Shown: positions 15,904 through 24,199 of the stretch, one piece after another
Layout of the letters: the number at the start of each line of letters is the position of its first letter
Position numbering within the stretch: the stretch's first letter is position 1
Origin: CAVUAN01 sp963739435
GTDB lineage: Bacteria; Acidobacteriota; Thermoanaerobaculia; UBA5066; Gp7-AA6
Assembly: GCA_963739435.1 (NCBI GenBank)
Contig: CAVUAN010000005.1
Span: 186,001 to 250,000, forward strand
Direction of reading: 5' to 3'
DNA: 64,000 nucleotides
The notes under the pieces: generated by a model
Seen by the model: only the letters and a program-made list of their open reading frames with translations
Told to the model about the DNA's origin: nothing
Database searches by the model: none
Translations under genes and position numbers: made by a program

Positions 15904-16619
15904 TTGCGCGCGATGACCGACCATCCGAGCGGACCGTTCTTCTCCTTCTCGAGCGGCTCGAGAAGGAGGAGGACGCTCTGCAGGATCCGGACGAGAACCA
16001 GGGCGACGAGCCGCACGGGCGCCCAGAGCAGCCGGCTGAGTCGAAACTGGCCCGACAGGAGGCCGGACCCCGGGATCACTTCCATGACGCGGGTCATCTC
16101 GTAGGCGAGCCTTGTAAAGAGCCCCCCAAACGGCGCGACGTCGACTCGGCCGAACCCCGCGTCGCCGCAGACCGAGCGAAGCCCGAAGGAGGTGAAGCGG
16201 AAGAAGTCGTGCGGGACCTGGTGCTCCGCCTGAGCCATGGGCGCCGTCAGATACAGAACACCGCCGGGCTTCAAGACCCGGTAGAGCTCCCGGACGCATT
16301 CTCTCGGCCACTCGAGGTGCTCGAGGACCTGCGTGCAGAGAACCGCGTCCAGGCAAGCGTCCCGCAAGGGAAGCCGGTCCAGGAGCGCCAGGGAATCGAG
16401 GTTCGCGTAGTTCCAGGCCTGTTCGCCGACAGCCGAGTCCATGGCCACGTACCTGCAGTGCTTGAAGAACCTCTCGTAGGCGCACTCCCCCGCGCCCGCG
16501 TCCAGCAGCAGCGCGCCCGGAGCCACGGCCGCCGCGACGCTCTCGACGAACCGCGTGACGTGCCAGCGGCCCAGATCCGCGAGCCTCCCCGTGCGGGTGA
16601 AATCCTCGTTCAGTCTCAC
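15900..16619 (-). CDS. SAM-dependent methyltransferase (Methyltransf_11-like), GTG start
   Basis: 239 residues. Motif I is LLLDAGAGECAYERFF. The family-typical CTQVLEHLEWP and LYRVLKPGGVLYLTAP follow, then QVPHDFFRFT, which is frequent in capsule-locus methyltransferases. A hydrophobic helix near the C terminus (LVALVLVRILQSVLLLLEPL) may associate with the membrane. The start GTG 16619 overlaps the MurJ-like gene's TGA as GTGA, and its own TGA overlaps the next ATG. The acceptor is not predictable. Confidence 0.85.
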   Translation of the reverse strand: MRLNEDFTRTGRLADLGRWHVTRFVESVAAAVAPGALLLDAGAGECAYERFFKHCRYVAMDSAVGEQAWNYANLDSLALLDRLPLRDACLDAVLCTQVLEHLEWPRECVRELYRVLKPGGVLYLTAPMAQAEHQVPHDFFRFTSFGLRSVCGDAGFGRVDVAPFGGLFTRLAYEMTRVMEVIPGSGLLSGQFRLSRLLWAPVRLVALVLVRILQSVLLLLEPLEKEKNGPLGWSVIARK

Positions 16620-17890
16620 CGCGCCACTGCCATCTGCGGGCGCAGGGCCTTCTTCATGAACGCCATCTGGAGAACCAGGTTGGCGATCGTGAACAGGCTC
16701 GTTGCTACGGCCACTCCGATCAGCCCGAACTCGAAGAACGCGAGAACCTTCAGCGGAACATAAAAAGTGAACGTGATGATGCCGAAGCGCGTCGGCGTGC
16801 GCGTATCGCCGGCCGCGTAGTAGGAGGCCGAGCTGATCTGGCCCAGCGCTCCGGCGATGAGCACTCCGCCCAGGCCGGCCATGAGCAGCCAGAGCTGGTT
16901 CACGTTCTGCGCGGTGACCCCGCCATGCCCGATGAGCAGGTGCAGGAGCCGATTGCCGGTAGCGAGAAAGACGGCGAACCCACCGCCGGCCAGGACCGCC
17001 ATCCAGAGCAGCCGCTTGCGCACCATTCGCCGGAAGACGGGCCAGTCTCTCTGTGCCGCCTGCACGGCCAGCTTCGGGACCATCGGCGAGGTGATGGCCT
17101 TGTTCAGGACCTGGGACGCCGCTCCCCAGATCTGCTGGCCGATCACGAGCAGGGACAGGCCTCCGGCCGGAGCCATCGAAGACAGGAAGCGGTCCACGAG
17201 AGGATCGGTCTTGTAGTACGTCGTCCCGACGAGCAGAGGCCTGATCCGGCGCCAGGCCGTTCGAAACGCCGCGGCATCCCCGTGGCCAGTCCGCCATCCT
17301 CCGATGCCGGGCAGCAGGAGGGCGACCTGCAGGCCGGTCCGCAGCACGCCCGCCCACGCCGCGGCGAGAATGCCGATCCGCGGGAGGGTACCGACGAGGG
17401 CCACGAAGGCCAGCGAAGCGGCTATCACAGGAACCGTGTCCGCCCAGAGAAAGCGGTGACGGGCGTATTGCGCGGAAGACAGCGCGGCGGCCCCCGCGGT
17501 GAACACGATCGAGAAGAGCTGGATGCGGGTCAGCCGCACGGTCAGCTCGAGAGCGGCCGGGTCGAAGCCCGGCAGAAGCCAGCGGACCCAGAGCGGGGCC
17601 GTCGCGAACATGAGGGCCGCGAACGCGGCAAAGACCCCCGTCACGCCCAGGAAGAAGCCCCAGGCCGTCCGGTTGAAGTGCTCCGGGTCTTCGTTGGCGA
17701 GCAGCGGCACGAGGACGTGCACCAGGGAGCCTCCCACGACCGCCAGGACGAGCTGGGGGACGGCCATCCCGGCGTAAAGCGCATCGGTTGCGACCCCGAC
17801 GCCCAGGCTCGTGACGACATACCACTGGATCAGAAGACCCAGCAGCAGGTTCGTCGCCGCCAGCCAGCCCAGAGCGAGATTGAGCTTCAT
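16616..17890 (-). CDS. MurJ-type lipid-linked oligosaccharide flippase
   Basis: 424 residues with about 12 TM helices. The N terminus NLLLGLLIQWYVVTSLGVGVATDALYAGMAVP is the MurJ/MviN opening helix pair, and LNKAITSPMVPKLA occurs mid-protein. The MVF-like motif YYAAGDTRTPTRFGII lies in the C-terminal half. MurJ proper flips lipid II; copies inside polysaccharide loci, like this one, probably flip a glycan intermediate. It is the first gene of the minus-strand operon, divergent from the gene at 18174, and no second Wzx-specific marker was noted. Confidence 0.82.
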   Translation of the reverse strand: MKLNLALGWLAATNLLLGLLIQWYVVTSLGVGVATDALYAGMAVPQLVLAVVGGSLVHVLVPLLANEDPEHFNRTAWGFFLGVTGVFAAFAALMFATAPLWVRWLLPGFDPAALELTVRLTRIQLFSIVFTAGAAALSSAQYARHRFLWADTVPVIAASLAFVALVGTLPRIGILAAAWAGVLRTGLQVALLLPGIGGWRTGHGDAAAFRTAWRRIRPLLVGTTYYKTDPLVDRFLSSMAPAGGLSLLVIGQQIWGAASQVLNKAITSPMVPKLAVQAAQRDWPVFRRMVRKRLLWMAVLAGGGFAVFLATGNRLLHLLIGHGGVTAQNVNQLWLLMAGLGGVLIAGALGQISSASYYAAGDTRTPTRFGIITFTFYVPLKVLAFFEFGLIGVAVATSLFTIANLVLQMAFMKKALRPQMAVAR

Positions 17891-18173
17891 GAAGCTTGCG
17901 CCGCGCCGAAAGTCTCAGATTGAGGCGGAAACGTCAAACCGGCCACATCGAGCTTGCACGGCGGTCGCGCCGGGATTACCCTAGGCGCACAAGAGATCTC
18001 GGTTCTGTTCAGGGGGAGTCCAACTCAATTGTCTTGAGCCGTCCCAGCGGTTCCGGTTTTGGTCTTTGGACGGGAACCTCGGGGACGCCTCTCGACCGAA
18101 AGGAGGCGACCAGACACGGCCACACGAGCATCGCGATGTCGAAACCTGCTTTCATCAAGAATAGGAGGCTTTC
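17891..18173. promoter_or_regulatory. Divergent intergenic region with structured leader of the 18174 gene
   Basis: 283 bp between divergently transcribed genes. On the plus strand TTGCAC (17954-17959), 17 bp, then TACCCT (17977-17982) is a weak promoter candidate; a similar arrangement precedes the second copy near 22280. From 18013 onward the sequence is repeated at 22307. It can form two short hairpins: GGTTCC (18049-18054) with GGAACC (18073-18078), and CGCCTC (18086-18091) with GAGGCG (18103-18108). The ribosome site is AGGAGG just before 18170. Promoter positions are inference; the hairpins and repeat are read directly. Confidence 0.5.
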
Positions 18174-18260
18174 GTGAGTCGGAAAACAACCCGCTGGATC
18201 AGTCTCGCCCTGGGTCTGGTGTTCCTCGCAACGGTCCCCCTGCTCGCGGCCGCAGCAGCA
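18013..18260 (+). repeat. Direct repeat copy 1: leader plus signal-peptide region
   Basis: The leader from GGGAGTCCAACTCAATTGTC through the ribosome site and GTG start to the end of the signal-peptide coding region is nearly identical to 22307-22550. Differences fall mostly in hairpin loops and third codon positions. In hairpin 1 the first arm changes from GGTTCC to GGTTCT while the second arm stays GGAACC, which keeps pairing through a G-U wobble. Duplication of the whole upstream region with the gene indicates a recent segmental duplication, later separated by a minus-strand gene. Confidence 0.85.
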
Positions 18261-19994
18261 CCTCCCCTGACAAACTGGACCTCCCCGGCGACATACACCC
18301 CGCAATCGACTCGAAAGGGTCTTCATACGGCCGGGGACCTCACGGGCCCACTGCCATTCGTTCCCATCGCACCGTGCCGGCAGTACAACACGACCAGTCC
18401 CGTGGCGCCGCTCCTGCAAGCCACGAACCGGGCCGTGCCGCTGACGGGCGCGCCCTGCGGGATCCCGACAGATGCGGTCGCGGTTGCGGTCAACATCACG
18501 ATTTTCAACATCATCGGCGCGGCTGGAAACGGCGTCTTCAAGGTCGACACCGTGTCGCCGCCACTGAACGCCTGGATCAACTATCCGCCGACGGAGGCGC
18601 AAAGGGGTAACGCCGGAGTCGTGTCCTTGAATGCCAGCGGCCAGATCATCGTTCAGGTGGCCCAGGGCGCCGGCCAGATCGACTTCGTCGTCGACACCAA
18701 CGGCTACTACCCAAATACGGACTCCACACATCTCCTGAACGTTGGTGAAATGTTCCAGATAGCCTCGAACAACGCCGGCACCCCTGTGATCCTCGGTGTC
18801 AACACCAACACCAGCGCCAACAGCACCGGCGTCCGCGGCCTTGCCCTCAGCACGACCGGTGGCGGAATTGGGGTGTGGGGTCAGCACTTCGGCTCGGGCT
18901 GGGGCGTGTACGGCTTTTCGCCGAGCGGCATCGGGGCCTTCGGCCAATCCAATACCGGTCTTGGCGTTGAGGGACTGAGCACGGACTACAACGGTGTCTG
19001 GGCCCAAGCCACGAACTGGGATGCTCTGGCCGCGTTCGGCGGCCGGGATGGCGGATATCTCCAGGGCGCTCGCCACGGTGTCATCGGCGTCTCGACGGCG
19101 ACAACCGGCATCGTCTACGGCGTCGACGGGTCCTCAGCCAGTCCTGCCAACGGCTCCGCGGGAGTCCGAGGCTTCGATAGCAGCGGATACAGCCCGGCCG
19201 GGGCGCCAAACGGGCAGGCTGGAGTCTTTGGAACCAGTCAAACGACATTCGGTGTGGTGGGTACATCGCGTTACGCGGGTGTTTACGGGCAGCTCATGAA
19301 CGGAGCGGATGCCCTGATCGCTTATGGCCTCCTCGGGACGACCTTTGGCACGGCCGCTGACACCACGACGGGTCCCTGGGGAGTCTTCTCCGCCGGTAAC
19401 TTCGGAGCGACAGGCACGAAGCACTTCGTCGAGCCGCATCCGAGCGATCCCAAGAAGGTGATCCTGTACTCCTCGATTGAAGGTCGAACAGTCGATAACT
19501 TCTTCCGCGGTACGGCTCGTTTCGTCAATCATGAAGCTGTCATCGAGGTGCCGGAAGACTTCCGCATCGTTACGGACGAGGACGGCCTGACGGTGCAGCT
19601 GACTCCGGTGGGAGGCTTTGCTTCAATGTACATCGAGAGCCAGGACCTCAACCGGATCGTCGTGAAGTCCAACAAGGACGTGCAGTTCCACTACCTGATC
19701 CAGGGCATACGCCGGGCCTACAAGGACTTCCTGCCAGTCCAGACAGGTTACGAGTTCATGCCGACCTCGCCGGAAGACCGGTTGCCCTTGTATCTGACAG
19801 AGGAATCCAGGCGGCGCCTGATCTCCAACGGCACCTACAACGCCGACGGGACTGTCAATATGACGACGGCCGAGCGGGTGGGTTGGGCAAAGATTTGGGC
19901 CGACAAGGCTCAGGCAGCGGCTGAGGCGGCCAAGGCGGCCCAGGCGCGCGCGCAAGAGATGTCCGTCTCCAGGGTTTCTTCGCAACAGCAGTAG
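18174..19994 (+). CDS. Secreted protein, paralog 1 of 4: N-terminal PCR/CGIP module, Gly-rich repeats, tail-fibre-like C-terminal domain
   Basis: 606 residues, GTG start 5 bp after AGGAGG. A signal peptide (about 1-27, ending LLAAAAA) is followed by an N-terminal module (about 60-185): IAPCRQYN, GAPCGIP, VAVNITIFN and VVDTNGYY. The same module ends eight proteins farther right. Residues about 215-400 are short glycine-rich repeats of the type GVxG/GVWG/GVYG, suggesting a beta-helix or trimeric fibre. The C-terminal part starts at GTKHFVEPHPSDPKKVILY and has EGRTVDNFFRGTARF and LTVQLTPVGG; such regions occur in cell-surface and phage-tail-like proteins. The last 30 residues are Ala-rich and helical. 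No enzyme motif is visible, and I do not recognise a named family. Confidence 0.85.
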   Translation: MSRKTTRWISLALGLVFLATVPLLAAAAAPPLTNWTSPATYTPQSTRKGLHTAGDLTGPLPFVPIAPCRQYNTTSPVAPLLQATNRAVPLTGAPCGIPTDAVAVAVNITIFNIIGAAGNGVFKVDTVSPPLNAWINYPPTEAQRGNAGVVSLNASGQIIVQVAQGAGQIDFVVDTNGYYPNTDSTHLLNVGEMFQIASNNAGTPVILGVNTNTSANSTGVRGLALSTTGGGIGVWGQHFGSGWGVYGFSPSGIGAFGQSNTGLGVEGLSTDYNGVWAQATNWDALAAFGGRDGGYLQGARHGVIGVSTATTGIVYGVDGSSASPANGSAGVRGFDSSGYSPAGAPNGQAGVFGTSQTTFGVVGTSRYAGVYGQLMNGADALIAYGLLGTTFGTAADTTTGPWGVFSAGNFGATGTKHFVEPHPSDPKKVILYSSIEGRTVDNFFRGTARFVNHEAVIEVPEDFRIVTDEDGLTVQLTPVGGFASMYIESQDLNRIVVKSNKDVQFHYLIQGIRRAYKDFLPVQTGYEFMPTSPEDRLPLYLTEESRRRLISNGTYNADGTVNMTTAERVGWAKIWADKAQAAAEAAKAAQARAQEMSVSRVSSQQQ

Positions 19995-20016
19995 ATTCAG
20001 ACCTGCGTGCGGATTC

Positions 20017-20054
20017 GAGGGCCGCGGCGCTAGGCCGCGGCCCTCTTCATTTTT
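20017..20054 (+). terminator. Strong intrinsic terminator between convergent genes
   Basis: A perfect 12-bp stem (20017-20028 with 20034-20045, arms GAGGGCCGCGGC/GCCGCGGCCCTC) closes a 5-nt loop and is followed by TTCATTTTT. It lies just after the stop of the plus-strand gene (19994) and abuts the stop of the minus-strand gene (20047). The T-rich tail serves the plus strand only. Confidence 0.85.
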
Positions 20055-22215
20055 GCGGCGGGTCCCCGCGCCGGTTCTTTCTCTTTTCCGCCTGCTCCTG
20101 CAGCGCTCGCTCGAGATTGTTCCGGGCCATCGTCAACCCCGGTTCCAGCCGGAGAGCCTCTCGGTACTCCTCGATGGCCGCTTCCCGGTGCCCCCCCAGG
20201 AAGAACGCGTAGCCGAGGTTGTTGTGAGCCAGGGCGAAACCCGGATTGATGCTCAGGGCCAACCGATACTCGGCCGCGGCCTCGTCGACCCGAGCTTCCT
20301 GGAGCAGGAGGCTTCCCATGTCGTTGTGTGCCTCCGCAAACGCCGGAAAGAGCTCCAGCGCCTGCCGGAGGTGATCGAGCGCATCGACTTTCTTCCCCCG
20401 ACCCTGAAGCGCGAGGCTCGCGTTCCGATGGGCCGCGGCCAGAAATCTGCGCATCTCCTCGGCGGCGGGATCGGCACTTCTTCGATCGAGAGCACGCGCG
20501 CCGTCTAAGAGATGGCGGTAGTCTGCCTCCTGCGGGGCCCGGAGGACGGTACGCTCGAGTTGATCAATGGCTGCTGCCGTCTGTCCATCCACCAGGAGGG
20601 CGATCCCGAGCCTTGCCCTGGTCTCTGCCCAATCGGGAGCCAGACGGGTGGTCGTCTGGTAGAGCCGGACTGATTCTGAGATTTCGCCTTGTTGGAACCG
20701 CGTCCTTGCGAGGTTGTTCATGGCGACCGGATCTCCCGGCGTCAGGCGAAGGGATTCGGTGAAATGCTGCGCCGCTTCGTCGAACCGGCCCAGTAGAAAA
20801 AGAGACCGGCCGAGGTTGGTGTGAACCTCGTTGGCCTCCGGACGGAGGCGCAAGGCCTCGAGGAGATGGGGCAGAGCGTCCGCAGGCCTGCCCAGCTCGT
20901 TGTAGTAGTCGCCCAGATTGGTCCGCACGATCGGATTGCCCTTCGTGACCTCGAGGGCGTGGAGGTAAAGGGTCTCGCTGTTCTGCCAGATGCGCGCCTG
21001 CCTGGCCGCAAACAACGCCAGAGCAGCCAGGGCAGCCGCGGCGGCCATCCGGAACGCCAGGTCTCTGTGCCGCCAGGCCAACGGGACCTCCGCAACGCCC
21101 CAGGTGATCGCGATGAACAGGCCGACAAAGGGAAGATAGGTGTAGCGATCGGCAAGTGCCTGCAGGCCCACTTGAACGAGGCCGATGACAGGAAGAAGAG
21201 TGATGACGAACCAGAACCATCCGACGAAAAGATATGGGGCGCTTCGCCGGAAGACGACGGCCGCCGCCGAAACGGCGGCGAGCAGAAGCGCGGCGCCGAT
21301 GACTTTCCAGGCGGGCAGCGAAGTCCCCGGATGCGGGTAGAAGACAGCCAGGTTGGTGGGCCAGAAGAGCATGCAGATGTAGCGGACATACGCGACGAGC
21401 GCGTTCCCGACGCGAGTCCACAAAGGAAACTTTTCGAAAGTGCCGAGGGCTCCCCCGGCCCGCTGAGCCACCACGGTCACAACCGAGGAGGCCGCAGCCA
21501 TCAGGAAGAGAGGAACTTTCTCGAGGACTCGTGGCGCCGCGCCACCGCCGTATCTCGAAAGAGGCCAGTCATCGAGAAGAAGCAGCACCACCGGAAGCGA
21601 GACCAGCATTGGTTTCGACATGAGTCCGGCTGCGAACAGGCCCAACACAATCAGGTAGCGGCCGACACCGCGCCGGCGGGCCCAGGAACCATAAGCCCAC
21701 ATCGTCGCGAACCAGAAGACGGCGCTGAGCAGATCCTTCCTCTCCGCAACCCAGGCGACCGACTCCACGTGCGCCGGATGGACCGCAAAGAGGGCAGCGA
21801 CAAAGGCACTGCGCCAGGAGTCGGTCGTCAGGCTGTGAAGCGCGCCGAAGAGAAGAAGCGTAGCGACGACATGCAGCAACAGACTGGTTGCATGATGGCC
21901 CGCAGGGTTCAATCCGAAGGCCGAGACGTCCGCCATGTGCGAGAGCCAGGTCAGGGGATGCCAATTGGCTGCGTACACCGTCGTGAAGGCCCACCGGAGG
22001 CCCGCCCATGTCAACCCTGCGCCGACGGGGTCGTTTCGCGTCACATAAGAGTTGTCGTCAAAGTTGGTGAAGTCGCTTCGCAGGACCGGCCACAAGGTCG
22101 CTACAGAAAGAGAAACGAGAAACAGAACAGGGAGGAGTAGTCGGACCGCCTTCGAACCGCTCGGAGAGCCAGCCCGGTCGCGATCAAGCCGATTTGCTGC
22201 ACGGCGACGCGACAA
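20047..22215 (-). CDS. TMTC-like/PMT-type membrane glycosyltransferase with C-terminal TPRs
   Basis: 722 residues. The N-terminal ~415 residues form about 10 TM helices with FTNFDDNSYVTRND in the first periplasmic loop (the acidic pair corresponds to the catalytic loop of GT-C enzymes), NWHPLTWLSHMAD, FAVHPAHVESVAWVAERKD and LADRYTYLPFVG. These are hallmarks of bacterial relatives of the TMTC/DUF1736 proteins. Residues ~430-710 are about seven TPRs (for example NLGRSLFLLGRFDEAAQHF and NNLGYAFFLGGHREAAIEEY). Eukaryotic TMTCs O-mannosylate proteins; a bacterial role in glycosylating secreted proteins is inference. It interrupts the array of secreted paralogs, oriented against them. Confidence 0.8.
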   Translation of the reverse strand: MSRRRAANRLDRDRAGSPSGSKAVRLLLPVLFLVSLSVATLWPVLRSDFTNFDDNSYVTRNDPVGAGLTWAGLRWAFTTVYAANWHPLTWLSHMADVSAFGLNPAGHHATSLLLHVVATLLLFGALHSLTTDSWRSAFVAALFAVHPAHVESVAWVAERKDLLSAVFWFATMWAYGSWARRRGVGRYLIVLGLFAAGLMSKPMLVSLPVVLLLLDDWPLSRYGGGAAPRVLEKVPLFLMAAASSVVTVVAQRAGGALGTFEKFPLWTRVGNALVAYVRYICMLFWPTNLAVFYPHPGTSLPAWKVIGAALLLAAVSAAAVVFRRSAPYLFVGWFWFVITLLPVIGLVQVGLQALADRYTYLPFVGLFIAITWGVAEVPLAWRHRDLAFRMAAAAALAALALFAARQARIWQNSETLYLHALEVTKGNPIVRTNLGDYYNELGRPADALPHLLEALRLRPEANEVHTNLGRSLFLLGRFDEAAQHFTESLRLTPGDPVAMNNLARTRFQQGEISESVRLYQTTTRLAPDWAETRARLGIALLVDGQTAAAIDQLERTVLRAPQEADYRHLLDGARALDRRSADPAAEEMRRFLAAAHRNASLALQGRGKKVDALDHLRQALELFPAFAEAHNDMGSLLLQEARVDEAAAEYRLALSINPGFALAHNNLGYAFFLGGHREAAIEEYREALRLEPGLTMARNNLERALQEQAEKRKNRRGDPPQK

Positions 22216-22306
22216 GATCCGTCGAGTTTAACCGAGCCCGCCCCGCTCGCCGAACTGGCCTCGTCGGGGTTGCGCTGCTGGCGCGCCGGGGTTAGTTTTG
22301 TCCAGC

Positions 22307-22550
22307 GGGAGTCCAACTCAATTGTCTTGAGCCGTCCCAGCGGTTCTGGTTTGGCCTTTCGACGGGAACCTCGGGGACGCCTCTCGACCGAAAGGAGGCG
22401 ACCTGACACGAGACACGAGCATTGCGACGTCGAAACCTGCTTTCATCAAGAATAGGAGGCTTTCGTGAGTCGGAAAACAACCCGATGGATCAGTCTCGCC
22501 CTGGGTCTGGCGTTCCTCGCAACGGTCCCTCTGCTCGCCGGCGCAGGAGA
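22307..22550 (+). repeat. Direct repeat copy 2: leader plus signal-peptide region
   Basis: Second copy of the leader found at 18013. It keeps both hairpins: GGTTCT (22342-22347) with GGAACC (22365-22370), and CGCCTC (22378-22383) with GAGGCG (22395-22400). The AGGAGG site and GTG start at 22465 are identical to copy 1. Similarity is lost upstream of 22307 apart from a TTGCGC ... CGCGCCGGGGTTA segment resembling the candidate promoter of copy 1. Confidence 0.85.
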
Positions 22551-24117
22551 ACCTCCCCTGACAAACTGGACCTCCCCGGCGAAATACACCCTCCCCCCAT
22601 CGGCTCGAAAGGGGCTTCATACGGCAGGGGACATCGCCGGCCCGGAGCCATTCATTCCGATCGCACCGTGCCGGCAGTACAACTCGCTTAGCGCGACGCC
22701 GCTCCTGCAAGCCACGAACCGGGCCGTGACGCTGACGGGTGCGCCCTGCGGGATCCCGGCGACTGCGAAAGCGGTTGCGGTCAACATTACGATTTTCAAC
22801 ATCAACGGCGCGGCCGGAAACGGCGTTCTCAAGGTGGACACGGTGTCGCCGCCGGTGACCGCCTGGATCAACTACCCGCCGACGGAGCAACAAAGGGGCA
22901 ACGCCGGAGTCGTGTCCTTGAATGTCAGCGGCCAGATCTGGGTCCAGGTCGCCCAGGGCGCCGGCCAGATCGACTTCGTCGTCGACACGAATGGTTACTT
23001 CGGCAGCAGCCCCGCCACCAGCCAGGACTGGTTCGAGGTCGACAACAACAGCTCTACCTTTACGATCTTCGGAAATAACTCCTCGACGACCTGCAGTCAA
23101 GATTGCGGTGTCGTGGGGCAGACGGCCAGCGGGTGGGCTGTTTACGGACTCAGCTTCAACGACGTCGGCGTTTACGGATCCAGTTTCGGGAGCGGCATCG
23201 GAGTGGCCGGAGTCTGGGGGTCCAGCACCGATGCCATCGGCACCTACGGGCACAGCACCAACACCAACGGCATGTGGGCCGACAGCACGACCTTCGACGC
23301 TTTGGCCGCGTTCGGCGGCCGCGACGGGACCTTCAGCCAGGGCGCCCGGAATGGCGTCGTCGGAGTGTCCACCGGCACCACATTGCCGGTCTATGGTGCG
23401 ATTGGTCAAGGGATGAGCTCTAGCTCCAGCGCCGCCGGAATCTTCGGCACGACCAATCAAGCTGTCGCCAACGCGGGATACTTCACCAATACCGGCGCCG
23501 GGACCATCACATACATCGGTACTCAAATCCTCGGAACCAATTACGACATCTTCGGGAGCGGTAGGATCCAGGGCAATTCCCTCAACATCATCGGCGCGCC
23601 CAAGAACTTCGTCGCGCCTCACCCTCTGGACCCCTCCAAAGAGATCGTGTACGCCTCCGTCGAGGCCCCGACCGTGGACGTCTACTTCCGCGGCACCGGG
23701 ACGCTCTCCAACGGTTACGCGCACATCGAGGTGCCCGACCATTTCCGCTTCACGGCTCGTGAAGGGACCTACATGACCACGCTGACCCCGGTCGGGCGGC
23801 CGATCGGCTTGAGCGTCGAGTCGGAAGGGCCGGAGGGGATCGTCGTGCGCGGGAGCGGGAACGCCAGCTTTCACTACGTCGTGTACGCCGAGCGCGCCGA
23901 GATCGTCGGATACGAGCCGGTCCAGAAGAACGTGACCTTCACACCCGAGGCCATGGAAAAGATTCAGTTGCTGAACGCGTTGCCGGAGTCGACGAAAGCG
24001 CTCCTCGTCAAGAACGGGACCCTCAACCCCGACGGCTCCTACAACCTGGAGACGGCTGGCGCCATGGGATGGACCGTCCCGAAGCCGATCGCCACCGACG
24101 CAGCGACTCGAAAGTAG
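22465..24117 (+). CDS. Secreted protein, paralog 2 of 4
   Basis: 550 residues from GTG 22465 after AGGAGG. Signal peptide to about residue 26 (ATVPLLAGAGE), then the N-terminal module with IAPCRQYNS, GAPCGIPATAKAV and VVDTNGYFG. The middle contains GVYGSSFGSGIGVAGVWG repeats and shares a 159-bp block with paralog 3. The C-terminal domain begins PKNFVAPHPLDPSKEIVY and has EAPTVDVYFRGTG. It is shorter than paralog 1 and lacks the Ala-rich tail, ending MGWTVPKPIATDAATRK. The function is unknown; a surface fibre or adhesin-like role is inferred from the repeats. Confidence 0.85.
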   Translation: MSRKTTRWISLALGLAFLATVPLLAGAGEPPLTNWTSPAKYTLPPSARKGLHTAGDIAGPEPFIPIAPCRQYNSLSATPLLQATNRAVTLTGAPCGIPATAKAVAVNITIFNINGAAGNGVLKVDTVSPPVTAWINYPPTEQQRGNAGVVSLNVSGQIWVQVAQGAGQIDFVVDTNGYFGSSPATSQDWFEVDNNSSTFTIFGNNSSTTCSQDCGVVGQTASGWAVYGLSFNDVGVYGSSFGSGIGVAGVWGSSTDAIGTYGHSTNTNGMWADSTTFDALAAFGGRDGTFSQGARNGVVGVSTGTTLPVYGAIGQGMSSSSSAAGIFGTTNQAVANAGYFTNTGAGTITYIGTQILGTNYDIFGSGRIQGNSLNIIGAPKNFVAPHPLDPSKEIVYASVEAPTVDVYFRGTGTLSNGYAHIEVPDHFRFTAREGTYMTTLTPVGRPIGLSVESEGPEGIVVRGSGNASFHYVVYAERAEIVGYEPVQKNVTFTPEAMEKIQLLNALPESTKALLVKNGTLNPDGSYNLETAGAMGWTVPKPIATDAATRK

Positions 24118-24141
24118 TTTCGTCAAGCATCGAAGATTCCA

Positions 24142-24169
24142 TCTGCCGCGGCGATGTTGCCGCGGCAGA
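24142..24169 (+). terminator. Hairpin between paralogs 2 and 3
   Basis: A perfect 11-bp stem (TCTGCCGCGGC/GCCGCGGCAGA, 24142-24152 with 24159-24169) and 6-nt loop, followed by GTCCTTTCTT. It may end or attenuate transcription from paralog 2. The T tract is interrupted, so read-through is plausible. Confidence 0.6.
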
Positions 24170-24199
24170 GTCCTTTCTTATCCCGAGAGGAGGCCTTTC

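Noticed and set aside
18013..18173. c-di-GMP or other known riboswitch in the duplicated leader
   Set aside because: I could not find the conserved core nucleotides of any class I know; only generic hairpins are visible.
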